Shown: positions 55,032 to 63,964 of the stretch, piece by piece | Layout of the letters: each line of letters begins with the position of its first letter | Numbering within the stretch: the first letter of the stretch is position 1 | Assembly (NCBI RefSeq): GCF_001428525.1 | Contig: NZ_LMHW01000013.1 | Location: 125,175-189,174, forward strand | Length of the DNA: 64,000 nt | DNA from: Flavobacterium sp. Root186 | GTDB lineage: Bacteria; Bacteroidota; Bacteroidia; Flavobacteriales; Flavobacteriaceae | Direction of reading: 5' to 3' | Translations under genes and position numbers: made by a program | Notes under the pieces: model-generated | What the model was told of the DNA's origin: nothing | Seen by the model: the letters and a program-made list of their open reading frames with translations, nothing else | The model's database searches: none

Positions 55032-55608
55032 TATTTTTGGGTTGACAATTTGAAAGACTCTCTGGTAATTTTTTAGCGCTTTCTTCTTCCATTTTCAAAA
55101 CTCTTTGCTCTGCCGCAATTTTTCTTTCAGCAGGGTTGTTGATGTAGGAACAAGATCTTGAACCGCTTTGTCCGCAAGAAGAATAATCTACACCTGAGGT
55201 GCCGCGAATTGAGTTTACGTATTCATCGCTTGGACCATATTGCTGCGGAGCTTCTCCAAAAGATTCTCCGTTTTCTTTTCTTTTTTCTTCAAAACGTATT
55301 CTTGCTAATTGCCAAACACTAAGCCCTTTATTAGGACCTTGTGCCATAAAACGAGAAGATAAAATAGGCACACCGCAGCTGCCCTGATAACGACAATCAT
55401 TTTCACCGGGATGGCAAAGTTCTTCTGTAGTTCCAAAAATCCCACAGCCTCCCTGCCCTTTACAAGCATTTAAGGTGTGGCAGGGATGACCAACTGCTGT
55501 TGAACAATCGCCTTTACCTGCACAATCATTATTTCCTGAATATCCCGCATTTTTGCATGAATTAAGCCCCATGCATACATGAAGCTCTTTGGTTACTAAT
55601 TCTGACAT
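55021..55608 (-). CDS. Cysteine-rich protein, probable MNIO substrate
   Basis: A 195-residue protein starting at the Met encoded at 55606-55608 (MSELVTKE). It has 13 Cys, ten in the first ~77 residues, arranged as repeated CX5C units: CMGLNSC, CAGKGDC, CHTLNAC, CKGQGGC and CRYQGSC. NDC appears twice and the spacers are Gly/Asn rich. The C-terminal half is charged and helical with a further CGQSGSRSC and an ending SNCQPKNNGH. No signal peptide. The layout (glycine/cysteine block next to a MNIO gene, with overlapping frames) suggests a modified peptide or metal-binding product, longer than usual RiPP precursors or bufferins. No family is recognised. Confidence 0.75.
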   Translation of the reverse strand: MSELVTKELHVCMGLNSCKNAGYSGNNDCAGKGDCSTAVGHPCHTLNACKGQGGCGIFGTTEELCHPGENDCRYQGSCGVPILSSRFMAQGPNKGLSVWQLARIRFEEKRKENGESFGEAPQQYGPSDEYVNSIRGTSGVDYSSCGQSGSRSCSYINNPAERKIAAEQRVLKMEEESAKKLPESLSNCQPKNNGH

Positions 55609-55624
55609 GTTGTATATTTTTATA

Positions 55625-57139
55625 TTAATGATTATGTCTATAAGGTGTACTTGGTACTTTAGGAATATCAGCTTCAATGCTATAATCCAATCCTACGTCT
55701 GGTAAAGACGGAAAATAATTTTCGCTTTTAATTGCCCAGCCCCAATTTTTAGGATCGGCTTTGGCCAATTGATCTACCAGATTCATGATTTGTGCTTTTG
55801 GTCTTAAAAAACTTTGCTCAAACGAAAAAGGTTCAAATGTCAGAGCTCCTTTATATGCCTGATGCCCTTTAGTATAAGTGTATTGATTGATTTGGTTTCC
55901 AACACCACTCAAAAGCCAGATCATTGATTTATGAATACCAAAAATGAATAAATCGTATTGTGTACTTTCGTCTTTATGGTAACAGGCTTCAATCATTAAA
56001 AGAATATAAGCGAAAACTGCATTCCCTAATTCTGAACATAGTGCCAATGCCTGATTACCTGAAGCTGTGTAATCGGCTGTTTTGGGATTTGCATCTGTAT
56101 CATATACAAAATAGCTGAAAAAATCATCCAGTCCCTGAATGTTGCGAAATTTTTGCTGATAATGTCCGCCAAAAGTATAGACTTCGAGAAATTTGGCAAA
56201 ATGAGCGGGTTCTTTTCCAGAATCATCATAATCTCCTTCCCAAAAAACTACCTTACCGTCGACAATATCCATTGGTACCGGCATTTTATTTTCACCCCAA
56301 ATTAAGGTATGCTGCTTGTATTTACTTTTTCCTTCTCCCTGATCAATGATGCGCTCTATAGCTTCAATTGCCGAGTGAGCATCGTGTACGCCTACCAGTC
56401 CTTCACTATCATCTGTATTGGCAAATTGAGGATTGTGCTCTCTGTCATAATGTACCGTATTCATTGAATTTTGAGAATAATACGGTCTCGGACGATTTGG
56501 GTTATCTGGTGGAAGCAATTGCGGCCTATATTCATAAGGCCCTGGAAAATCCTCTTTTATACATTCGATAATCATTTTATATAAAAGTCCGATTGTATGA
56601 TATTCAACCGTATTCAGCAATTGTTCATTTGCATAAGGATCTTTAAACGGCTCAGGGCTTTCAATTTGCAAAAATGTAGTCAATTGCTTCAATGACAATT
56701 TTGCTGCATCAATTTGAAATTCAGGAATATGCCCGTCTAATTGTGTTGGAAAAGATAATACTTTTCCAATTCCCATCAGATCCGGTGCCGTTTGACAAAC
56801 TGCTTGTTTCACATTGCATGAAAGTGCCAGATGCAGCATTTCTTCGATAACAACACTCATAATTAAAGCAGCCGATTTATTCGAATAAACTAATATATCG
56901 AGTTTTAGTTCTTGCGCCAGTTCGTTGATTTCGGCAGCGGTGCGTTCACCGGATTGAGAAAGCTGTGCGTGAATTTTTGCGTACAGTTTATCCTGATCCT
57001 GTGCCCTGTTTATCGAATAATAAGTCGATAAATAGGTGGGAATAGTAGCAAGCTCCAACGCAATTGCCTGTTGCATTACTTCTTTGATATTCTCTTTTGT
57101 TACCGAAGTAGAAAAGGTAAAAAGTTTTTTGTTTTTCAT
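55625..57139 (-). CDS. Ferritin-like VioB/RebD-type protein
   Basis: A 504-residue protein whose N-terminal ~200 residues match the ferritin-like domain of iminophenyl-pyruvate dimer synthases: QAIALELATIPTYLSTYYSI, then SAALIMSVVIEEMLHLALSCNV, a helical bundle with EL and EExxH iron ligands. Known members (the C-terminal part of VioB, RebD) couple two imino acid molecules from an amino acid oxidase. The remainder is a large domain of about 300 residues with aromatic and Asn-rich motifs that I do not recognise. The upstream oxidase gene and the distance of 16 bp to the Cys-rich gene place it firmly in this operon. Confidence 0.75.
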   Translation of the reverse strand: MKNKKLFTFSTSVTKENIKEVMQQAIALELATIPTYLSTYYSINRAQDQDKLYAKIHAQLSQSGERTAAEINELAQELKLDILVYSNKSAALIMSVVIEEMLHLALSCNVKQAVCQTAPDLMGIGKVLSFPTQLDGHIPEFQIDAAKLSLKQLTTFLQIESPEPFKDPYANEQLLNTVEYHTIGLLYKMIIECIKEDFPGPYEYRPQLLPPDNPNRPRPYYSQNSMNTVHYDREHNPQFANTDDSEGLVGVHDAHSAIEAIERIIDQGEGKSKYKQHTLIWGENKMPVPMDIVDGKVVFWEGDYDDSGKEPAHFAKFLEVYTFGGHYQQKFRNIQGLDDFFSYFVYDTDANPKTADYTASGNQALALCSELGNAVFAYILLMIEACYHKDESTQYDLFIFGIHKSMIWLLSGVGNQINQYTYTKGHQAYKGALTFEPFSFEQSFLRPKAQIMNLVDQLAKADPKNWGWAIKSENYFPSLPDVGLDYSIEADIPKVPSTPYRHNH

Positions 57140-57159
57140 TTGTTTTTGGTTAAAATAGA

Positions 57160-59154
57160 TTACTCCGGACTGATAAATGGATAGTATTTTTCGTCAATAA
57201 TAGGTTCGATACCGAAAAAATCATTCAGAACGGATTCGGCAGTACAAAATGCACCTTCTACCCAAGCCTGATCGTTTGAATATGTTTCTCCTACGATAAA
57301 AATTTCGCAGTCTGTATTTGGAACAAGCTGTGAAGGTTTTCTAATTTTTCTTTGTACATCGCCTAAATCATAGTGTGATTTATAGGCATGATATCCTGCA
57401 TTAAATGGCGGAAGTGACCAGTCCATATATTTTGTTTCCAAAGGTTCTGGCACATACGAATAATCAGCCTGCGGTCCAAAATGCAATGATGCTAATTGTG
57501 AACGAAGCATTTTTACCATTACCGGAGTGGCTTCTCTAGGCCCTTCAAGCGGCTGTACATCTCTTGATTCAGGAATTTCACGTGTTGTACCTGGTCCAAG
57601 TTCTAAAGCTTTCCAGAATGTTGCGTATAGAATATCATCATAACTGGCCAAAATACCGTATACTTTTTTCCCTTTTCCGTCTCTTGCATTATCGCCAAAA
57701 TAAACTACTTGGCGAATAGGCATATCTGTAATACTTGGTCCAATAGTATCTAATTCGGCTACAGTCGAAATTTGTTTTTCTTGTTTAAAAGTCAAACGTT
57801 CTTCAATTGTATTTTCTACAGCAGTTATAAAGCTTAACTTATCGTTAAAAGAATTAGAAATAATAAGCGGATTTTTAGCCGATTCTATTTTTTTAAGATA
57901 GTTAGAAGGAAAACCCTCTTTTCTTAATTTCTCAATTCCTTCTTGTGTCAGGAAATAACTTGTAAGTTTTGCAGGATAAGTTGGGCTTCCGGCTTCGGTA
58001 GTTCTCCACCAAGGTGTATCGAAAAACATACCTATTTTGTATGAAGGTTCCATCAATACAGACTCTAAATACAACTGTACTTTTTCATGATTTAATACAT
58101 CCGTTCCTTCATCATCACTGTATCTGCTTGCCTGCGCCACTAAGTCAATTGCAGCTCTTGGCATAGCCAGAAATGCGGCATCACATTTTTTTCTTTCTGC
58201 AAGTGTATCTGGATCTTTGCGTGTTGCAGTTGTAAAATTCACTCCAGATTTGGTGTGCAAAATAGAACGCAGCCTAACATTTGGATAATAATTCAGAGTA
58301 ATCCCTTTTTGTTTTGCCAATTTTTCAACTTCTTCAAATAAGCTGTCAAATAAACTGGAATATCCTTTTATTAAAGTTTTATATTCCGTTCCCGGAAGAA
58401 ACTCATCATTGACATTAAAAGACTGGGCGCTATTACTGTTTACTACGTTTGAACTATAGCCATTTCCATCGGATAAATAACTAAACCCATCTTGTCCAAG
58501 CATATCATAACCCAGGTTCCAATATCCAATTTCCTTTAGCAAATCTCCTTTTTGGTAGATCGAACTATCAGGCATGTCAATATTGATCCTTCCTTCTTCA
58601 TAAAATTTGCACCATTCTCTTCGGGTAGTTGGCCCGGATGTTTGAGTAATTGCTACAGATTGTATCGTTGTAAAACCATCATCTGGCGGAGCATCCTGAG
58701 CGTAATTGTTTGCGAAATATGGAGCTGGCTGATTAGAATTGATATCTGAGATATACATGTTTTTAGAACGCAAAGACATTAAAGGATCTGCTGATTCATT
58801 AAACGGAACTGAATCTTTCTTTAAATCCAATTCTTCTATGGTTTTAGTCACTAAACGATGTCCCGGACCTTCAGGAGTGCCATCCCAATATAAATATCTC
58901 ATACCTCCTAATTCAAGGTACGAATTGTCTTTGTCATCTTTATAATGCCATGTACAAACACGTGCACCTGGTTCTCTGGTTCCTGGATTTTTTTTAGAAA
59001 AATCGTATTTACCCCAGTCATAGAGTTCTAATACATCGCCCTTAACGAGCATTTTTTCGTTTTTGGCGAGTTTAGATTTTCCATCAAGTAATCTCCATGC
59101 CGTATAGAGTCCCGCTGCACCTGCTCCAAAAATAGAGTATGTTTTCTTGCTCAT
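57160..59154 (-). CDS. FAD-dependent amine / L-amino acid oxidase
   Basis: About 664 residues. I start at the Met encoded at 59152-59154 (MSKKTYSIFGAG). The FAD motif is IFGAGAAGLYTAWRLL and the C-terminal FAD loop is CEIFIVGETYSNDQAWVEGAFCTAESVL. The middle contains GARVCTWHYKDDK, LELGGMRYLYW and MPIRQVVYFGDNARDG. The size exceeds a standard monoamine oxidase (about 450-500), so extra substrate segments are present. By analogy with VioA/RebO it may form an imino acid for the ferritin-like protein. It overlaps or abuts the decarboxylase gene end (59186) and is 20 bp before the ferritin-like gene. Confidence 0.8.
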   Translation of the reverse strand: MSKKTYSIFGAGAAGLYTAWRLLDGKSKLAKNEKMLVKGDVLELYDWGKYDFSKKNPGTREPGARVCTWHYKDDKDNSYLELGGMRYLYWDGTPEGPGHRLVTKTIEELDLKKDSVPFNESADPLMSLRSKNMYISDINSNQPAPYFANNYAQDAPPDDGFTTIQSVAITQTSGPTTRREWCKFYEEGRINIDMPDSSIYQKGDLLKEIGYWNLGYDMLGQDGFSYLSDGNGYSSNVVNSNSAQSFNVNDEFLPGTEYKTLIKGYSSLFDSLFEEVEKLAKQKGITLNYYPNVRLRSILHTKSGVNFTTATRKDPDTLAERKKCDAAFLAMPRAAIDLVAQASRYSDDEGTDVLNHEKVQLYLESVLMEPSYKIGMFFDTPWWRTTEAGSPTYPAKLTSYFLTQEGIEKLRKEGFPSNYLKKIESAKNPLIISNSFNDKLSFITAVENTIEERLTFKQEKQISTVAELDTIGPSITDMPIRQVVYFGDNARDGKGKKVYGILASYDDILYATFWKALELGPGTTREIPESRDVQPLEGPREATPVMVKMLRSQLASLHFGPQADYSYVPEPLETKYMDWSLPPFNAGYHAYKSHYDLGDVQRKIRKPSQLVPNTDCEIFIVGETYSNDQAWVEGAFCTAESVLNDFFGIEPIIDEKYYPFISPE

Positions 59155-59185
59155 AATAGTATGTTTTTTAAATTTTTTAGTCGTT

Positions 59186-60904
59186 TTATTCATTTCCCAG
59201 TCTTGCCATTTGCTGTGCCAGATCTTTTTGAGGAATTACAATTTCTACCAGGGTTGGAAGATTTGTTTTTTTCTTAAGTTTTAGAAGTACTTCATCTAAC
59301 TCTGAAACAGTTTCAGCACGGTAGCTGTTTGCTCCAAATGCTTTGGCAAGTGCCTGATAGTCCCATTTTGGAAGAATATCAAATTCGTCAAACTTATGAT
59401 TCGGACCAGCTTTAAACGAGTCCATGTCTACATATACCTGCTCTATAGCATATACTCCATTGCTCATCACGAAGATTACGGAGTTGATGTTGTATTTTAC
59501 AAGAGTCGAAAGTGATTGTGCCAACATCATAAAACCACCGTCACCGGCTACAGTCCATGCCTGTTTACCGCTTCCCAACTGAGCACCTGAAGCCGCACCG
59601 GTTTCAAAACCAATACACTGCCAGGCAGCCGAAGAAATATAAGCGTTTTGAGATAATCCGTAAATATTCGTAGCCACATACATTGATGAACTTACACCGA
59701 AAGTCATTACAATATCGTCCAGCATTTTTTGCTTTTGCAGAAATGATGTTGCATGCTCAAAAAAGCGGTTAAACGTAATTACTTCGGGAGTTAGATCGTA
59801 TTTAGGATCTGAGTTTGATCGCCATGGCTCGGGAAATTTTGGCTGAGCCGGAGCTATTGCTTTTAAAGGGTATCCTGAAGCTTTTTTGAAACGTTCTGTT
59901 AAGGCTTCGATAAAGTCTTTTAAAGTTACATTAGAATAGGTAAAATAACCAACTCTTGTTTCCTGAGTAGTTATCTGAATCATATCCGAAAATTTATTTT
60001 CTACCAGCCATAAATAATCATCGGTAATAATAGTTCCTAAGGATAAAATACAGTCTGAAGCTTCGACTAATTTTATAACTTCGGGTATTGAGGCCTGATC
60101 AGAATAGGTGCCGATGAATTTATCGCCTTTCTCATCCAGAACCGTTTTTCCAAGTGAAGTTGTAGTGTACAACATCCCGCTTGCTTTTATAAGTTCTTCT
60201 AATTGCTTTGTTAGTTTGTGTCGCAAAAGCTCTACACCTGCAAAAATTAGAGGTGTTTTTGCCTGACTAATTTGGCTCCAAGCTTGAGAAACAGCATTTT
60301 CAAGTGCCGCTGCTTCACTTTTTATTATTTCAGGCTCCAGTTTTTTATTGGAAGGTTTAGGGCAAGGTTCGCCCCAGACCTCTTTATAACATGCTATGTA
60401 CACTGGTCTTTGATGTGTAAGTGCTGCGATAAGTAATTTATCGATTTTTTCAGGTGCACCTGCAGAAGTGCTCAGGGTCTCGGCAGCAACAGTTACCCTT
60501 TCATAAACTTCCTGATCTGCGTTGAGATTACCGGTAGAATGATGGTAAAGTACATTGTACATACTCCCAATTTGTCGTGCATCGGCTCCGGGTGTGGCAC
60601 TAATTACAACAACAGGACTGCGTTCTACATAAGCTCCTGCAATAGCATTTAATGCACTGAAAGTACTTACTCCATATTGTAGAGATACGGCAGCTAAACC
60701 TCTGGTACGTGCGTAGGCATCTGCCGCATAAGAAGCGTCTAATTCGTTTGAAGTTCCAATGGTTTCAATTCCATCAAAGTATTCCAGAGCTTGTGTAAAA
60801 TGTTTTACATAGTCGCCCGGAATTTGAAAAACCTCGGTAACATTTAATTGTTTGAGTCGGGTAAGCAGATAATCTGCGACCGTAAATTCTTTTGTAGGTT
60901 TCAT
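59186..60904 (-). CDS. ThDP-dependent 2-keto-acid decarboxylase-like enzyme
   Basis: About 572 residues, with the start at the Met encoded at 60902-60904 (MKPTKEFTV); the extended frame starts at TTG. The Pyr domain has EVFQIPGDYVKHFTQAL and the catalytic Glu in TSNELDASYAADAYAR. The PP domain has the ThDP motif GDGGFMMLAQSLSTLVKYNINSV ending in N-G. It resembles pyruvate/indolepyruvate decarboxylases rather than IlvB, since the motif after GDG and the Glu spacing fit that branch. It would decarboxylate the keto acid of an amino acid. First gene of the operon; the following oxidase frame begins at or near its stop. Confidence 0.85.
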   Translation of the reverse strand: MKPTKEFTVADYLLTRLKQLNVTEVFQIPGDYVKHFTQALEYFDGIETIGTSNELDASYAADAYARTRGLAAVSLQYGVSTFSALNAIAGAYVERSPVVVISATPGADARQIGSMYNVLYHHSTGNLNADQEVYERVTVAAETLSTSAGAPEKIDKLLIAALTHQRPVYIACYKEVWGEPCPKPSNKKLEPEIIKSEAAALENAVSQAWSQISQAKTPLIFAGVELLRHKLTKQLEELIKASGMLYTTTSLGKTVLDEKGDKFIGTYSDQASIPEVIKLVEASDCILSLGTIITDDYLWLVENKFSDMIQITTQETRVGYFTYSNVTLKDFIEALTERFKKASGYPLKAIAPAQPKFPEPWRSNSDPKYDLTPEVITFNRFFEHATSFLQKQKMLDDIVMTFGVSSSMYVATNIYGLSQNAYISSAAWQCIGFETGAASGAQLGSGKQAWTVAGDGGFMMLAQSLSTLVKYNINSVIFVMSNGVYAIEQVYVDMDSFKAGPNHKFDEFDILPKWDYQALAKAFGANSYRAETVSELDEVLLKLKKKTNLPTLVEIVIPQKDLAQQMARLGNE

Positions 60905-61278
60905 TTTGTTATGTGTTTTGGTTCTTTTCAATTTAGTTATGTCTGGTTTAGAAAAGTGATTTTGAGGTACATTGGCGTGTGCATATTATCTCATTTCTGT
61001 AATAAAATTAATGTGTCGCCATAGTTCAAATTAAAAAAAAGGCATGAGTACGGGATTTTTATCCATGAGAGGTCGAAATAAAAGCATAAGATTATTTCGA
61101 TGCATTTTGGGATATTACTTTTATTTAAACATGCTTTATTTAAGTAATAATTCAGCGCGGTAGTCAACAAGCAAAACAGAAATCTTTTAAAATGATATAA
61201 AATATAAAACCCGCTATAGCAGCGGGTTTTTATGGAAAAGTTTAGTATTTATTTTTGATTCATGGATTAGAAAAATTA
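60905..61278. other. Operon control region, 374 bp
   Basis: Upstream region of the MNIO operon on the minus strand. A possible promoter is TTG, about 16 nt, TAATTTTA around 61005-61035, which is imperfect. The terminator of the oxidoreductase gene is at 61207-61233. No gene is visible. Confidence 0.45.
61207..61233 (-). terminator. Terminator after Gfo/Idh/MocA gene
   Basis: AAAACCCGCT / AGCGGGTTTT stem with a 5-nt loop and T-run on the minus strand. Confidence 0.85.
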
Positions 61279-62256
61279 TCACTTTTTAATAATCTTCAAA
61301 ATATCCAAAATAGTTGATATGTTATCTACAGATTCATTCATCATTAAAATCTGTTCCTTTTTATTATAGTTTTTAATGTGATTTGCAAAAGCTTCTGCTT
61401 CAAAACGAAAACCGCTTCCAAAATCAACTTCGATCTTTTCTAACTCATAGTTCCAATCTAAACCCTTTTTGATTTCTACAAAGGCTGTATTTGGTTTTGT
61501 ATTATTGTTATATCCGCAGGTAATTATTCCTTTTGAACCAATTACGCGGATATTACGATGTGGTGCGGCATTGAAATTGCAGTTTAATTGTGCCGTTATT
61601 TTGCTTTTAAATCGCAGCATTGCAGAAACAGAAATGTCAAGCTGCTCATCATTTAACTTACCGAAAGCCATTATTTCATTAGCTTTTTCGCCTGTAATCG
61701 CACGAATCATACTTACAGGATAAGCGCCTGCATCCCACATTACGCCTCCTCCAAGCTCGGGTTTTAAACGTATGTTATTTTCAGCATCATCAACCGTAAA
61801 TCCAAAATCAGCATAGATTTGTGATACTTCACCAATCTCCCCTCCCTGAATCATTTTCAACAGTAAAATGGTCTGTGTTTGAAACTTATACGGATATCCT
61901 TCCATCAGGAATACATTATTGAACATTGCCGCTTCGTACATTTCCTTTACATCTTCGATGGTTAAAGCAATTGGTTTTTCACATAAAACATGTTTTTTTG
62001 CCTTTGCAGCTTTGATAACCCATTCTGCATGCATCGAATTTGGAAGTGGTATGTATACGGCATCTAAATCAGGATCATCCAAAAGATCCTGATAAGAAGA
62101 ATATGATTTTTCAATATCAAATTCTTTTGCAAATGCTATTGCATTTTCTAAAGATCGGCTTGCAATTGCTGTAATTTTTATTTCTGAAGAACCTTTTAAA
62201 GCTTCTGTAAAGGAGCGTGCAATATTTGCAGTACTCATAATTCCTATTCTTAGCAT
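61279..62256 (-). CDS. Gfo/Idh/MocA-family oxidoreductase
   Basis: A 325-residue NAD(P)-dependent sugar-type dehydrogenase. Nucleotide-binding start RIGIMSTANIARSFTEAL, then ITAIASRSLENAIAFAKEFDI, DAVYIPLPNSMHAEWVIKAAKAKKHVLCEKPIAL (EKP with the catalytic Lys), and GGGVMWDAGAYPVSMIRAITG with the Asp-Gly region. Substrate unknown, possibly a sugar or sugar acid. It is divergent from the hxlR-type regulator; a palindromic operator lies between them. Confidence 0.9.
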   Translation of the reverse strand: MLRIGIMSTANIARSFTEALKGSSEIKITAIASRSLENAIAFAKEFDIEKSYSSYQDLLDDPDLDAVYIPLPNSMHAEWVIKAAKAKKHVLCEKPIALTIEDVKEMYEAAMFNNVFLMEGYPYKFQTQTILLLKMIQGGEIGEVSQIYADFGFTVDDAENNIRLKPELGGGVMWDAGAYPVSMIRAITGEKANEIMAFGKLNDEQLDISVSAMLRFKSKITAQLNCNFNAAPHRNIRVIGSKGIITCGYNNNTKPNTAFVEIKKGLDWNYELEKIEVDFGSGFRFEAEAFANHIKNYNKKEQILMMNESVDNISTILDILKIIKK

Positions 62257-62341
62257 ATTTTCTAAATTTTATCGACTTTTTTAAAGTATTAAGCCGGATT
62301 ATTTAGACAAATGTAAGTGCTGATTTTCACGCAGAAAAGTA

Positions 62342-62376
62342 CTAACCATTTGGTTAGCTATGAACATATTGGTTAG
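62342..62376. promoter_or_regulatory. HxlR operator (palindrome plus third half-site)
   Basis: CTAACC-ATTT-GGTTAG (62342-62357) and an extra GGTTAG at 62371-62376. The third half-site overlaps a TAGATTTG -7 element (62374-62381) with a TTG 21 nt upstream at 62350-62352. Confidence 0.65.
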
Positions 62377-62398
62377 ATTTGTAGAAAATTAGATCGTT

Positions 62399-62767
62399 AT
62401 GGACGAAAAAAAATTAGAAAAAAATACCAGTCCGGAAAACTACACCGATGGTGACAGCTTTTTTTCCTGCCATGTTGAACTTGCGAACAAAAGCATCAGT
62501 GGTAAATGGAAAATACTCATTCTCTATAGATTGTCATTACAACCTATTAAACGCTATACAGAATTAAGAAAAGAATTGGGATCTATTTCAGAAAAAGTAC
62601 TCAGCAATCAGCTTAAGGATCTTGAAAATGATGGATTAGTGTACAGAACTGTATATCCAGTTGTACCTCCAAAAGTGGAATACAGCCTCACCGAAAACGG
62701 CAAAGGCATTATTCCTGTTATTATTGCTTTGAGAAATTTTGGCTGTTTTTTAAAACACCGCAGTTAA
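62399..62767 (+). CDS. HxlR-family winged-helix regulator
   Basis: A 122-residue HxlR regulator: SFFSCHVELANKSISGKWKILILYRLSLQPIKRYTELRKELGSISEKVLSNQLKDLENDGLVYRTVY, with the single early Cys that senses aldehydes/oxidants in this family, and PPKVEYSLTENGKGI. Its own operator spans its promoter. The divergent oxidoreductase is the probable target. Confidence 0.92.
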   Translation: MDEKKLEKNTSPENYTDGDSFFSCHVELANKSISGKWKILILYRLSLQPIKRYTELRKELGSISEKVLSNQLKDLENDGLVYRTVYPVVPPKVEYSLTENGKGIIPVIIALRNFGCFLKHRS

Positions 62768-62796
62768 TAGGCAATTTTGCTTATTAAAAATTTTAC

Positions 62797-63268
62797 CTAC
62801 TTCACATAAAAGGGAAAGCTGTAAATATATCTTACTCGTTTTCCTCCTTTTAATGCAGGCGTCCAGTTAGGCGATAATTTCAAAACCCTTACCAGCTCTT
62901 CTCCTGATCCATAGCCAAAATCGCGAAGAAGTTTTATTTGAGACAATGTTCCATCTTTCTCTATTACAAAACTTGTGAAAATGCCGCCCATCGCTTCGTT
63001 TTCAACTGCTTCTTTTGGCATAACATAAGTCTTCGTTAAGAAAATATTAAACTTATTTATGCCTCCTGGATATTCAGGTGAAGAATCCACCAATGTCCGA
63101 TTGTAAATTTCCTTATCATTTTCATCAACACCATATTCAAATACAGTCTTTTTTGGAGCTTCTTTTTTAACTTTTAAAGGAGGATTAACAATTGCAGGTT
63201 TACTGCTCTCTTTTTGACAGCTTGTAATTATGATCAAATTAAAAAGTAAAAAAAAACGTTTTCTTCAT
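62797..63268 (-). pseudogene. TonB-C-domain lipoprotein, frame interrupted at a T9 tract
   Basis: The intact frame (62797-63237) encodes a TonB C-terminal-like domain: NKFNIFLTKTYVMP, GGIFTSFVIEKDGTLSQIKLLRDFG and LSPNWTPALKGGKRVRYIYSFPFYV. Upstream on the minus strand an ATG (63266-63268) opens a frame that meets a stop after nine T residues at 63248-63256. With eight Ts, the frame would read through MKKTFFLLFNLIIITSCQK, a perfect lipoprotein signal, into the same protein. So the gene is out of frame by one base in a homopolymer. It may be phase-variable, a recent mutation or a sequencing error. Confidence 0.75.
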
Positions 63269-63283
63269 TTTATTCCTGTTTAT

Positions 63284-63964
63284 TTATAATTGTTTTAGTA
63301 CAATGTTGCGGTACCATACGCTATTTCCGTGATCTTGTAAAGCAATTTTTCCTTTTTTGAATGTTCCAAATCCTGCCCAGTCGGCAAATTTACTTCCTGC
63401 TATTAATTTTTTAAAGTTTTCGTCCCAAAGTATCGTTTCTACTACGACAACTCCGTTTAAAATTAGGGTTAATTTTCCTTTATTGCTGATTACTTCGGCT
63501 TTATTCCATTCTCCAACCGGTTTTACTGGTTCTGATTTACTTTGAATTAAATCGTATAAATTTCCTGCGCGGTGTTTTGTAATTTTTCCGTCCGGATGTC
63601 CGTCGTTATCCAAAACCTGCATTTCTAAACCTGTACTAAATGTATTTGGATATTTTTGAGGATCTTCATTCACATAAAAAATAATCCCGCTGTTTCCGTT
63701 TGGAGATATTTTCCATTCTAGCTTTAAATGAAAATTTTCAAATTCAGCATTGGTTACTAAATCTCCTCCCTGTCCGTCTTTTGCCGCATCTGGATTGAAA
63801 TGCAAAAGGCCGTCTTCAACTTTCCATCCGGCTAAAGCCGAATCTTTACCGTAAGTATGCCAGCCATTTGTTGTTTTTCCATCAAAAAGGGGTTTAAAAC
63901 CTTTCTGTGCCTGAATTATTTGTGTAAAAGATAAAATCAAAACTGCAGCTATAACTTTTTTCAT
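63284..63964 (-). CDS. DUF1080 (3-keto-disaccharide hydrolase-like) protein
   Basis: A 226-residue exported protein with a signal peptide (ending IQAQ) and a concanavalin-like DUF1080 domain: FKPLFDGKTTNGWHTYGKDSALAGWKVEDGLLHF, LVTNAEFENFHLKLEWKISPNGNSGIIFYV, GLEMQVLDNDGHPDGK, AGNLYDLI and a closing GNSVWYRNIVLKQL. The length equals one complete domain. DUF1080 proteins cleave 3-keto-glycosides in some Bacteroidota and marine species. It ends at 63284, just before the TonB-like gene on the same strand. Confidence 0.87.
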   Translation of the reverse strand: MKKVIAAVLILSFTQIIQAQKGFKPLFDGKTTNGWHTYGKDSALAGWKVEDGLLHFNPDAAKDGQGGDLVTNAEFENFHLKLEWKISPNGNSGIIFYVNEDPQKYPNTFSTGLEMQVLDNDGHPDGKITKHRAGNLYDLIQSKSEPVKPVGEWNKAEVISNKGKLTLILNGVVVVETILWDENFKKLIAGSKFADWAGFGTFKKGKIALQDHGNSVWYRNIVLKQL

